Assembly: GCA_003167305.1 (NCBI GenBank)
Contig: PMTP01000094.1
Location: 5,677 to 12,838 of the forward strand
Source: Acidobacteriaceae bacterium
GTDB lineage: Bacteria; Acidobacteriota; Terriglobia; Terriglobales; Acidobacteriaceae
Length of the DNA: 7,162 nucleotides
Direction of reading: 5' to 3'
Shown: positions 1-6,270 of the stretch, in pieces
How positions within the stretch are numbered: position 1 is the first letter of the stretch
Layout of the letters: each line of letters opens with the position of its first letter
The notes under the pieces: generated by a model
Seen by the model: the letters and a program-made list of their open reading frames with translations, nothing else
The model's database searches: none
What the model was told of the DNA's origin: nothing
Position numbers and translations under genes: made by a program

Positions 1-564
1 CATCCCGATTACCAATACACGCCTACGCTGGTTCCCGCGATTGCGGGCATGGTGGCCAGCGGAGCCTATGACATGGCGCTTGGCTCTCGCATCCTTGGAA
101 CGGGGGCGCTGAAGGGCGGGATGCCGCTCTATAAATACATAGCCAACCGTATATTGACGGCGGTGCAGAACCTTTTTCTGGGCGTGAAACTCTCGGAATA
201 CCATACCGGATTCCGGGCATTTTCGCGGAAACTCTTAGAGACTTTGCCGCTGCTGGAAAACTCCGACGACTTTGTTTTTGATAACCAGATGATCGCCCAG
301 GCGGTCATGTTCGGCTTTCAGATAGGAGAGATCTCCTGCCCGACGCGTTACTTTGAGGAGGCATCTTCCATCAATTTCAGGCGGAGCGTGAAGTATGGCC
401 TGGGAGTATTGAGCACGACCGCCGCTTTCGTCGCGCATCGGATGGGATGGCTTCACGCTCCTATCTTCAACAAATCGGGAAGAAAAGTATCTATGCCCTA
501 TTACTCCGGTACAGCGCCGGCTTCTGATCTTTCTGTCGAGAAAGAAATCAAGGGAGAACAATGA
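1..564 (+). CDS. Family 2 glycosyltransferase, DPM1-like (C-terminal part, cut by window start)
   Basis: The reading frame is open from base 1 to a TGA at 562-564 and gives 187 residues. The start codon lies outside the window, and the ATG at 49 is internal. The visible part matches the second half of GT2 enzymes of the dolichol-phosphate mannosyltransferase / polyprenyl-phosphate glycosyltransferase type. Visible motifs are HPDYQYTP at residues 1-8, GSR at 28-30, [15 protein letters not shown] at 36-50 and [12 protein letters not shown] at 65-76, followed by a conserved DDFVFDNQM stretch and a CPTRYF motif. The nucleotide-sugar-binding N-terminus and the DxD motif would lie upstream. No clear membrane helix is seen; the tail has only one mildly hydrophobic stretch. 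Such enzymes load a sugar from a nucleotide donor onto a polyprenyl phosphate at the cytoplasmic face. The next gene starts four bases after the stop and is a membrane glycosyltransferase, a plausible user of that lipid-linked sugar. The class is sure; the sugar and lipid are unknown. Confidence 0.93.
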   Translation, partial: HPDYQYTPTLVPAIAGMVASGAYDMALGSRILGTGALKGGMPLYKYIANRILTAVQNLFLGVKLSEYHTGFRAFSRKLLETLPLLENSDDFVFDNQMIAQAVMFGFQIGEISCPTRYFEEASSINFRRSVKYGLGVLSTTAAFVAHRMGWLHAPIFNKSGRKVSMPYYSGTAPASDLSVEKEIKGEQ

Positions 565-568
565 AACA

Positions 569-1927
569 ATGACGACTTCTACCGGTCATACCCCGCGAGC
601 GGAACACGCAGGCTCGCGCCGCTGGCTGCTCCCCGTCATCATTCTTGCCGCATTTGCCCTTCGCATGGTGGTGGTCTTATTTACCTATCGCGGACTGCCC
701 TTCGCGGAAGAATACTTATCCCACGCGCAGTTTGGATGGGAGATGGGCTGGATTGCGCGCGCGCTGGCCAGCGGTCATGGATTCAGCTCGCCTTACTATC
801 CATGGAGCGGACCCACAGCGATGCAGCCGCCGCTCTATCCTTTCCTACTCTCCTTAGTCTTCAGGCTCTTCGGCATTTATTCGATCGCCTCTGGATTCGT
901 CATCCTCTCCATCAATAGTTTGCTCAGCGCACTAACATGCATTCCCATTTACTACAGCGCCAAATACTCCCTGGGCGCGCGCGCTGCCAAGATAGCCGCC
1001 TGGATATGGGCCTTGTATCCCTTCGCCATCTATTTCTCCGCTGGCCGTGTCTGGGAGTATGCGCTGACCGGCCTGCTCTTCACCACCTGCTTCTGCATCG
1101 CGCAGCGCATTCACCACTCCGCCAAGCCCCTCGCATGGCTGGGATGGGGCGCGCTCTTCGGCCTCACCGCGCTCTCCAACCCCTCGGTGCTTTCCACGCT
1201 GCCGTTTCTGCTGCTGATGGCGCTCTACAGAGTGCGCCGCTCCGGCGGACGCTGGCTGCTCTACGGCGCGCTTACGGCAGTTGCCGCTATCGTTGTCCTA
1301 ACTCCGTGGACGGTGCGCAACTACCGCGCCCTGGGCATTCTCTGCCCGGTGCGCGATAACTTCTGGCTGGAGGTTTACGACGATAACTCCGGCGATGCTT
1401 CCCTCGATCCGAGTTCAGCGCATCCGGACGCCAATCCGGCGGAGATGCAGAAGTGGCTCTCCATGGGAGAACCAGGCTTTCTCAAGGAGAAGCATGACTT
1501 AGCCATGAATTATATTCATCAGCATCCGGAGTTTGTGATTCGTAAAACAATGCGCCGTGCTTTCTATTATTGGACGGGTTTCTGGAGCCTCTCTGCCCAG
1601 GAATTAAAGGAGCAACCCTACGAGCCGGGAAATATATTTTATGTTTGTTGCATTTCATTTTTGATGCTGCGCGGCGTCCTACGCCTCTGGCACCGGAACC
1701 GCGCCGCCGCTCTGCCCTACTTGATCCTTATCGCCGTGTTTCCGCTGACTTACTATATTACTCATTCGCTGATGGATTATCGCCTACCCATCGAGCCGGC
1801 CATCCTGGTTCTGGCCGTCTCCGGCGCGCTGCCGTTTAGACGCCTCCACCCCAGCCGCGCCATTCACTGGATCGGCGCCGAGCGCGCGCTCGAGCCTGTA
1901 TTCGCCGCGGAGTCGACGACGGCATAG
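569..1927 (+). CDS. Polytopic GT-C-type membrane glycosyltransferase (ArnT/PMT-like, family 39-type)
   Basis: This 452-residue protein has about ten or eleven hydrophobic segments, roughly at residues 19-39, 89-104, 107-129, 140-158, 163-178, 187-203, 206-222, 229-247, 355-372, 379-398 and 405-421. A long hydrophilic loop spans about 250-350. The first extracytoplasmic loop carries acidic residues E47-E48, where GT-C enzymes keep their catalytic acid, followed by a GWEMGWIARALASGHGF stretch (56-72) and a QPPLYPFLL stretch (86-94). The PWTVRNYRALG motif (246-256) and the late YRLPIEP motif (404-410) are typical of ArnT-like family members. Such enzymes transfer a sugar from a polyprenyl-phosphate donor to a lipid, glycan or protein outside the cytoplasmic membrane. 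The start is the ATG four bases after the upstream stop. An AGGGAG at 551-556 lies 12 bases away, rather far, so translation is probably coupled to the upstream gene. Acceptor and sugar cannot be read from the sequence. Confidence 0.85.
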   Translation: MTTSTGHTPRAEHAGSRRWLLPVIILAAFALRMVVVLFTYRGLPFAEEYLSHAQFGWEMGWIARALASGHGFSSPYYPWSGPTAMQPPLYPFLLSLVFRLFGIYSIASGFVILSINSLLSALTCIPIYYSAKYSLGARAAKIAAWIWALYPFAIYFSAGRVWEYALTGLLFTTCFCIAQRIHHSAKPLAWLGWGALFGLTALSNPSVLSTLPFLLLMALYRVRRSGGRWLLYGALTAVAAIVVLTPWTVRNYRALGILCPVRDNFWLEVYDDNSGDASLDPSSAHPDANPAEMQKWLSMGEPGFLKEKHDLAMNYIHQHPEFVIRKTMRRAFYYWTGFWSLSAQELKEQPYEPGNIFYVCCISFLMLRGVLRLWHRNRAAALPYLILIAVFPLTYYITHSLMDYRLPIEPAILVLAVSGALPFRRLHPSRAIHWIGAERALEPVFAAESTTA

Positions 1928-1951
1928 CGTCGCACAGCAGACGATGAGTTT

Positions 1952-1997
1952 CCCACCCTAGCCGCAAAAACAAAAACGCGGCGAGGGTGGGGCACCC
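1952..1997. repeat. REP-like hairpin between convergent genes, possible bidirectional terminator
   Basis: Bases 1952-1965 (CCCACCCTAGCCGC) pair with 1978-1991 (GCGGCGAGGGTGGG) in 13 of 14 positions, around a 12-base A-rich loop (1966-1977). A second, shorter stem can form from the right arm: GGGTG at 1985-1989 with CACCC at 1993-1997. It sits between the ends of two convergent genes, where either a terminator or a repeated extragenic palindrome is expected. No clear T-tract follows on either strand, so a classical intrinsic terminator is not shown. The GGGTGGGGCACCC core resembles, from memory, intergenic repeats in acidobacterial genomes. Confidence 0.7.
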
Positions 1998-2022
1998 ACA
2001 TTCTTATAACTGAGAAAATGCA

Positions 2023-3051
2023 CTAAGTTTTGGCCGCTTCCAGCAGCGCGTTGAGTTTGGCCATCACCGGGAAGGCGTCGGCAACATAGACCACGTCGGC
2101 TTTGCCGCGGGTCCAGCCGCAGTTGGGGTCCAGGCTGATGGCGCGCCGCGAGCCGATGAAGCGCCAGCCCACCACGTGTGGCTCCTCGCCGTGGCAGCAT
2201 GTGGACAATCCCTTGGCGTGGCGCGGCGTCGCGCCGGTCTGCCCAATCTGATTCAGGTGCGTCAAGAAAGGAAGAACGGAGTTCCCTTCGCCGCCCTGAT
2301 CGACCAGCGATTTGCTGCTGCCCAGCGACGCGCTGGTGGCGTGCAGGAAGCCGAGAATCAGCTCGCCCGCCTCGGCGACATGCGCCTGGCCGTCGGGCTG
2401 CTTCTTGGTCCATCCGGCGCCGGCGACGAACAGAATCTTCGCGTCGGGACGGATGGTCTGCGCGCCTTGAGTGGGGGCGCGGAAGCCGCTGACGGTGGTG
2501 CGCAGCGCGGGGAGTTCGACGGAAATGTTTTCGATCTGAGCCGGGCCGGGTTCACCCGCGTAGGTTGCATGAGTGCCCGCATCGAGCAGCAGGAACCAGG
2601 GGCGCGCGCCGCGGCTGAGGACGGCTTCAATGCGTTGGCGATAGAACCAGCGGCTGGCTTCGATGTTATCCGTGCCGCTCAATGCGGTTATATGCGTATC
2701 GACGAAGCCGCCGAGGCGATGGGCGACACCGGCGGCGATGCGCGCAAAGCGCGAAGTGCCGGGGGCTAGAACGATGGTGGCGCTGGCGGCGCGGCAAAGG
2801 GCTTCAGCGGCGGCGGCGTCCGAGGCGTAGCGCGCCTGGGCGAAGGCCTCGCCCGAGATGGCCAGCAGGCGCGCGCCGCTGGAGGGAAGGGAACTGGCCG
2901 CAGTTGCGGCATCGGCGGCAATAATGCCGATAGTGAGCGGAGCGGAGAGGCGCGAGGCCAAATCAATGCCGGCCGTCACGGCTTCAAGCGAGGCTTTCGT
3001 GAGGGCGGAGCCGGATTCGTCTGCGTGGGTGAGTACAAGGATGCTTTCCAT
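2023..3051 (-). CDS. etfA: Electron transfer flavoprotein alpha subunit, divergent (EtfA/FixB-like)
   Basis: This 342-residue protein is close to the usual EtfA length. An N-terminal Rossmann-like half opens with MESILVLTHADESG, and a C-terminal half covers about residues 200-342. The C-terminal half aligns with the FAD-binding domain of EtfA but is worn. LGSSKSLVDQG (243-253) stands for the usual LGASRAAVDAG, with Lys for the FAD-contacting Arg. QIGQTG (268-273) is kept. The classical GISGAIQH loop is replaced by CCHGEEPH (285-292), keeping a Gly and the His. AISLDP (304-309) replaces AINKDP, and the final AD motif (318-319) remains. EtfA would normally hold the electron-transferring FAD and dock on EtfB and the FixC-like oxidoreductase. 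The ATG at 3051 is chosen over the one at 3069 because it gives the family N-terminus, overlaps the etfB stop (TAATG) and has GGAG seven bases upstream. C285, C286, H287, H292 and C311 cluster in this region, which is unusual. It is an ETF alpha homologue with good confidence; its cofactor and partner are uncertain. Confidence 0.86.
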   Translation of the reverse strand: MESILVLTHADESGSALTKASLEAVTAGIDLASRLSAPLTIGIIAADAATAASSLPSSGARLLAISGEAFAQARYASDAAAAEALCRAASATIVLAPGTSRFARIAAGVAHRLGGFVDTHITALSGTDNIEASRWFYRQRIEAVLSRGARPWFLLLDAGTHATYAGEPGPAQIENISVELPALRTTVSGFRAPTQGAQTIRPDAKILFVAGAGWTKKQPDGQAHVAEAGELILGFLHATSASLGSSKSLVDQGGEGNSVLPFLTHLNQIGQTGATPRHAKGLSTCCHGEEPHVVGWRFIGSRRAISLDPNCGWTRGKADVVYVADAFPVMAKLNALLEAAKT

Positions 3052-3062
3052 TATTCGGCTCC
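3049..3062 (-). promoter_or_regulatory. etfB-etfA stop/start overlap with internal ribosome binding site
   Basis: On the minus strand the etfB TAA (3053-3051) shares its last A with the etfA ATG (3051-3049), forming TAATG. A GGAG at 3062-3059, inside the etfB coding region, is spaced seven bases from the ATG. This arrangement decides the etfA start and suggests coupled translation of the two subunits, which in this family form a 1:1 heterodimer. Confidence 0.75.
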
Positions 3063-3863
3063 AATCCATTCGACCAGCTCGGCGGCAATCTGATCGGGGG
3101 TCATGTCCTTCACCACGCGCGTGGTGCGCTGCTGTTTGGGCAGGCTCACGGAGCTGTAGCTGAGGCCGTTCGCTTCCAGCTTGGCGACTTTGGCTTTGGC
3201 AAGCGCGGGCATGATGGTGCGCATATTCGCCATGCCGACCTGCGGATTGTTTCTTGGCTCAGCCAGATTGCCGGTGGCCCAGCCCAGAACGGCGGGCGCT
3301 CCGGCGCAAATCGAGACCTGATGCTTGCCGCCTTCGACGCGCTCCAGCACTTCAAAGCTGCCGTCGTCGCGCAGATCGATCTGGTCGACGCCCTGAAACT
3401 GGTCGGTGATGCCCAGGCGCTCGCCGACGAGTTGCAGCGTCACGCCTGCCCCGCGCGTCGCCGACTCCCAGCCGCCGAAAAGCAACAGCTTCTCGCGGTC
3501 GAGTCCGGGCAGCGCGGCGATGGTCTCGGCCAGAACGGCTGCGGTCGAGTGCGCGTCGGGAAAGCCGCCGATGGGTCCGTCGAGGGGAACCAGTTCGAAG
3601 GCCACCTTCTGCGCGACGGTCATCATCACCTGTTGCAGCTTTGCCTTGGGGCCGAGCGAGACCAGCCAGAGCTTGCTGCCGGGGTTCTTGGATGCGAGAG
3701 CCGCCGCTTCATAGAGCGCACTGGCGGCCCAGGGGTCGAGGACCGCGGGCAGGACCATCTCGTTCTTGAGGCCAGGGCCGGTGGGCGTGGTGATTGGTTC
3801 CAGCGTTTGCAGCGGATCGGGTACGATCCCCGCGCAAACCACGATGTGCAAAACATTTGCCAT
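3051..3863 (-). CDS. etfB: Electron transfer flavoprotein beta subunit, divergent (EtfB/FixA-like)
   Basis: This 270-residue protein has typical EtfB length. It opens with MANVLHIVVCAGIVPDP, the usual beta-strand plus VPDP start. LDPWAASALYEAAAL (42-56) stands for the NPFDxxAxEEAL helix, and VSLGP (68-72) is kept. VLERVEGGKHQVSICAGAPAV (172-192) matches the EtfB signature region (E/DGG ... PAV). EPR (202-204) and IMPALAKAK (217-225) match the PR ... IMxAKKK tail. The loop that binds AMP in ordinary ETFs, or the bifurcating FAD in FixA-type ones, is usually D-x-D-T-G-Q; here it reads ESATRGAG (133-140), without both aspartates. The ATG at 3863 is preferred to a TTG nine codons upstream because it starts at the family N-terminus and has AGGGA at 3876-3872, eight bases away. 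It overlaps etfA by one base and is preceded by a small secreted-protein gene 36 bases upstream. The family is clear; whether it bifurcates electrons is open. Confidence 0.88.
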   Translation of the reverse strand: MANVLHIVVCAGIVPDPLQTLEPITTPTGPGLKNEMVLPAVLDPWAASALYEAAALASKNPGSKLWLVSLGPKAKLQQVMMTVAQKVAFELVPLDGPIGGFPDAHSTAAVLAETIAALPGLDREKLLLFGGWESATRGAGVTLQLVGERLGITDQFQGVDQIDLRDDGSFEVLERVEGGKHQVSICAGAPAVLGWATGNLAEPRNNPQVGMANMRTIMPALAKAKVAKLEANGLSYSSVSLPKQQRTTRVVKDMTPDQIAAELVEWIGAE

Positions 3864-3871
3864 TCTTGGTA

Positions 3872-3876
3872 TCCCT
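3872..3876 (-). promoter_or_regulatory. Ribosome binding site of etfB
   Basis: AGGGA on the minus strand lies eight bases before the ATG at 3863. It supports that start over the TTG at 3890, which would leave this motif inside the coding region and add nine residues not seen in the family. Confidence 0.6.
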
Positions 3877-3899
3877 TTTCGTTGCTGCAAATTGTTACG

Positions 3900-4259
3900 T
3901 TATTCGGAGATTCCGGAGGTATAGCAATGCCAAGTGGTGCCATCTGGCAAAAGAATGTCATATTCCTGACTGAACCAAGCGCGATCTGGATTCTGACCGT
4001 CTTTTGTGAGTTTGGCCGTATAGTCGCCAGGGATGAGTAACATGTCAATCCTCTTATAGGTGACAGCAGACCCCGTTAATTCGATTTTCTTTCCGTTCAA
4101 ATTCGTATCTACGTGGAGGTAGGTGCCTCCGGAATATGGCTCGATGTGAGATCCGGAGATATGCATCTTGATGGCGTAGTCGGCTGGGTTGGGTTTGTCT
4201 TTTGCCTGTAAACAAGTGGCGCAGAGCAGCAGGAACAAAACGGCAACGAACTTTTTCAT
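3900..4259 (-). CDS. Small secreted protein of unknown function (acidobacterial-type)
   Basis: This 119-residue protein starts with MKKFVAVLFLLLCATCLQAK, a typical signal peptide: two lysines, a hydrophobic core, then a possible signal peptidase I site after LQA at residue 19. The cysteines in the core do not form a good lipobox. The mature part (about 100 residues) looks beta-rich. It has an ADYAIKMHISGSHIE start, a YLHVDTNLNGKKIELTG middle (48-63), an IPGDYTAKL motif (76-84) and a YDILLPDGTT end (100-109) closing with SGISE. This order resembles, from memory, a family of unnamed small exported proteins frequent in acidobacteria. No catalytic residues are evident. The start at 4259 is chosen because GAGGGA lies seven bases upstream; an extension to 4328 would put residues before the signal peptide. 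GC is about 47%, well below the etf and fixC genes on either side, which suggests separate acquisition. It lies between fixCX (81 bases away) and etfB (36 bases), on the same strand. Confidence 0.75.
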   Translation of the reverse strand: MKKFVAVLFLLLCATCLQAKDKPNPADYAIKMHISGSHIEPYSGGTYLHVDTNLNGKKIELTGSAVTYKRIDMLLIPGDYTAKLTKDGQNPDRAWFSQEYDILLPDGTTWHCYTSGISE

Positions 4260-4266
4260 CTCACAT

Positions 4267-4272
4267 TCCCTC
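4267..4272 (-). promoter_or_regulatory. Ribosome binding site of the 119-residue protein
   Basis: GAGGGA on the minus strand is spaced seven bases from the ATG at 4259 and decides that start. It directly follows the 4275-4286 hairpin in the direction of transcription, so folding of the leader could affect access to it (inference). Confidence 0.6.
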
Positions 4273-4274
4273 AG

Positions 4275-4286
4275 GGGCTGAAGCCC
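4275..4286. repeat. Short hairpin GGGCT-GA-AGCCC in the leader of the 119-residue protein gene
   Basis: A perfect five-base-pair stem with a two-base spacer lies in the 81-base gap between fixCX and the small secreted-protein gene. The surrounding sequence (CCCTCAGGGGCTGAAGCCC) resembles, from memory, short intergenic repeats scattered through acidobacterial genomes. It is short, so chance cannot be excluded from this window alone. Apart from this and the ribosome binding site, the gap holds no convincing promoter. Confidence 0.4.
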
Positions 4287-4340
4287 ATACCCTTCAAAAC
4301 ACGAGCACAACATAATTGTTGCGGACAATGTCGATAATGG

Positions 4341-6212
4341 TCAATTTTCCGCCGAGTGCAGGCCGCCGGAACCGGCGCGGAACTCGATGTTGGAGTGCTC
4401 GCCGTCGGGGGATTGGCCGCAGTTCCACAAGCAGGCGCCGCAGTGGATGCACTTTTCGCGCTCGAAGGCGGGCGCGCCGTCTTCGCCCTGCGTGAGGGCC
4501 TGGCCGGAGCACATCGCTATGCAGGTCTTTTCGCCGCACGCGATGCAAAGCTCAGGGTTGCGGAAGACGACGTGATCTGCAAAGCCGGGCATCGCCTGGA
4601 CCTTGCCGCCGAGCAGCAGTGCATCTTGCTGCGTGACCAGCAGGCGGCCATCGAGCGGAATCTCCGGCCAGCCGCGCACCGAGAGCAGCGCATCGTGGAA
4701 GGTGCGCCCATCGGCATGTGCCAGAGCCACGGCCTGTTTCAGTTGCAGGCCTTCGACTGACTGCGAAGCAAAGGGGCGAATCTGCTTGTGCGCCGGAGGG
4801 ACCTTCGCGGTCAGCGAAAGTTTTCCATAGGATAGCCCAGCGAGGGCCATGCCGATCATGCCTTTCACGATGCCGTCCTGGAAGCCGTTGCGGGCGTTCT
4901 CGGCCTCCTTTGCGCCGCGCTCGACCCAGCTTGCGCGGCGGCGGGCTTCGTAGGTGGCGGCGAGATTCTCCTGCGTGAAGGGCTTGCCGGCGCGGAGCAG
5001 TTCAATGACCGCTTCGCCCAGTTGCGTGCCGGTTGCCCAGGCCTCGTCGACGCCGGAGCCGGTGAGCATATTAGTCGAGCCGGAGCCTTCGCCGATGCGC
5101 GCGTAGCCATCGCCGACAAGGTATGGCTCGCCGTGCTTGCCCGACTCTTCCAGCGACTTCGCGCCCCAGGAGCGCAGGGTTCCGTCCTTCAGGTACTTCC
5201 ACAGCGCGGGGTGCTGAATGTAGTGCTGCAAGTAGCGGTAGGCGGTGCGCGAGGGGTTGCTCATCCACGAAGGGACGAAGATGCCCACCGAGACGAGACG
5301 CTCCGGATGGACGTAAAGGAAGCCAAAGACCTCCGGCTCCGGGTAGCCGAAGCTGTGCCAGACAGTTCCGGGCTGGAGCGGGGAGTTTTCAAGATTGGAG
5401 TCTTCGGGCAGCTCGATCACGAACTTCATTCCCAGGGCCCACTCGCGGTGAGCGTGACCTAAGGGCAGGCCGAGCTTATCGTCGATGGCCTGGCCGACTG
5501 CGCCGACCGGGCCGTCGCCAACGACGGTGAGCAGGGCGCGCACATCCATTCCGGCCATGAACCCGTCAGTGGGCGCGCCGGATTTGTCTACACCCTGATC
5601 GGCGAGTCTAAGTCCCTCAACCCTGTTCCCAGAGAAGAGCGGTCCGGCTACCGGACTGCCGGGCCAGATCTGGACGAGGCCTGTGGCCATCAGATGCGTG
5701 CCGATCCACTGATTAAACTGGCCGATGGAGAGAACCAGGCCGCCGTGCTTGTTGAGGAAGGCCGGAGTCCAGGGCAGCGTGAAGGCATGGTCGCGGACGC
5801 CGAGCAGAGGGCCGGCTGCCCGTAGTAGCCTGTCGCCGAAACGCAAAAGCGCGGAGCGCCGGCTGGCGCCGATGGGATCGAGCAGGTACATCACCCGTTC
5901 GCTCTTGACCGGGACGGCCATGGGGATTTCGGACGGATCGAGGTTGGGGAAGCTGGAGCGGATGGCCTGGGCGCGCGTGACGACGCCGCTGACGCCGGAG
6001 GAGATGTCGTCGGCGCGTTCGTAGCAAAGGACTTGCAGCGGCATTCCCGGCGCGACCTTGCTCTCGAAGGCCGGATCGGCGGGATTGTCGGTCCAGGCTT
6101 TTGTGAGCGTGGAGAGAAAGCCGCCCGTGGCGGGGCCAAAGCCGGCGCAGGCGATGTCCACTTCCATGGATTGACGGTCGATGACCGCTTCTGTTTGTTC
6201 TTCCGCGCTCAT
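4341..6212 (-). CDS. ETF-quinone oxidoreductase-like flavoprotein with eight-cysteine ferredoxin tail (FixC-FixX fusion)
   Basis: This 623-residue protein is longer than ETF-QO (about 550) or FixC plus FixX (about 525). The FAD domain starts with VDIACAGFGPATGG (18-31), a GxGP dinucleotide fold with Thr for the third Gly, and has a ribose-binding acid at E65 followed by SG (75-76). NKHGGLVLSIGQFNQWIG (154-171) matches the ETF-QO HGNYIVRLGxLVxWLG stretch. GDGPVGAVGQ (232-241) matches the GARG segment. FGYPEPEVFGFLY (288-300) matches the GWPL ... GGSFLY region. GDGYARIGEGSGSTNM (367-382) is the last FAD contact. The C-terminus has C556-x2-C559-x4-C564-x3-C568 and C588-x2-C591-x2-C594-x3-C598. 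Ordinary ETF-QO has one [4Fe-4S] cluster held by four cysteines, so this protein could hold two. It would take electrons from EtfAB and pass them to quinone or another carrier. No membrane helix is seen. The ATG is supported by AGGGAG at 6224-6219, six bases away. Confidence 0.9.
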   Translation of the reverse strand: MSAEEQTEAVIDRQSMEVDIACAGFGPATGGFLSTLTKAWTDNPADPAFESKVAPGMPLQVLCYERADDISSGVSGVVTRAQAIRSSFPNLDPSEIPMAVPVKSERVMYLLDPIGASRRSALLRFGDRLLRAAGPLLGVRDHAFTLPWTPAFLNKHGGLVLSIGQFNQWIGTHLMATGLVQIWPGSPVAGPLFSGNRVEGLRLADQGVDKSGAPTDGFMAGMDVRALLTVVGDGPVGAVGQAIDDKLGLPLGHAHREWALGMKFVIELPEDSNLENSPLQPGTVWHSFGYPEPEVFGFLYVHPERLVSVGIFVPSWMSNPSRTAYRYLQHYIQHPALWKYLKDGTLRSWGAKSLEESGKHGEPYLVGDGYARIGEGSGSTNMLTGSGVDEAWATGTQLGEAVIELLRAGKPFTQENLAATYEARRRASWVERGAKEAENARNGFQDGIVKGMIGMALAGLSYGKLSLTAKVPPAHKQIRPFASQSVEGLQLKQAVALAHADGRTFHDALLSVRGWPEIPLDGRLLVTQQDALLLGGKVQAMPGFADHVVFRNPELCIACGEKTCIAMCSGQALTQGEDGAPAFEREKCIHCGACLWNCGQSPDGEHSNIEFRAGSGGLHSAEN

Positions 6213-6270
6213 CCGGGTCTCCCTGTTTGCCGATAACTCTCGGGTGCAATGAATTCAGTTCGTAAAAAGC

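Noticed and set aside
2176..2769. A 197-codon open frame on the plus strand.
   Set aside because: It is antisense to etfA, has a low-complexity Ala/Gly/Arg-rich product and no family resemblance.
3052..3069. Upstream ATG for etfA giving six extra residues (MDWSRI).
   Set aside because: The ATG at 3051 gives the family N-terminus, overlaps the etfB stop as TAATG and has a better placed GGAG.
3321..4040. A 239-codon open frame on the plus strand.
   Set aside because: It lies antisense to etfB and the 119-residue gene. Its translation has no recognisable domain, while the minus strand encodes a clear EtfB. It is a GC-driven shadow.
4308..4321. Inverted repeat CAACA-TAAT-TGTTG as a possible operator.
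   Set aside because: The arms are only five bases, no convincing -35/-10 pair is nearby, and such a repeat is expected by chance.
4260..4328. Longer version of the 119-residue protein starting at 4328.
   Set aside because: It would put 23 residues before an obvious signal peptide and ignore a good ribosome binding site at 4267-4272.
4260..4340. Possible internal promoter before the 119-residue gene.
   Set aside because: Some AT-rich hexamers are present on the minus strand, but no pair with acceptable sequence and spacing could be supported.
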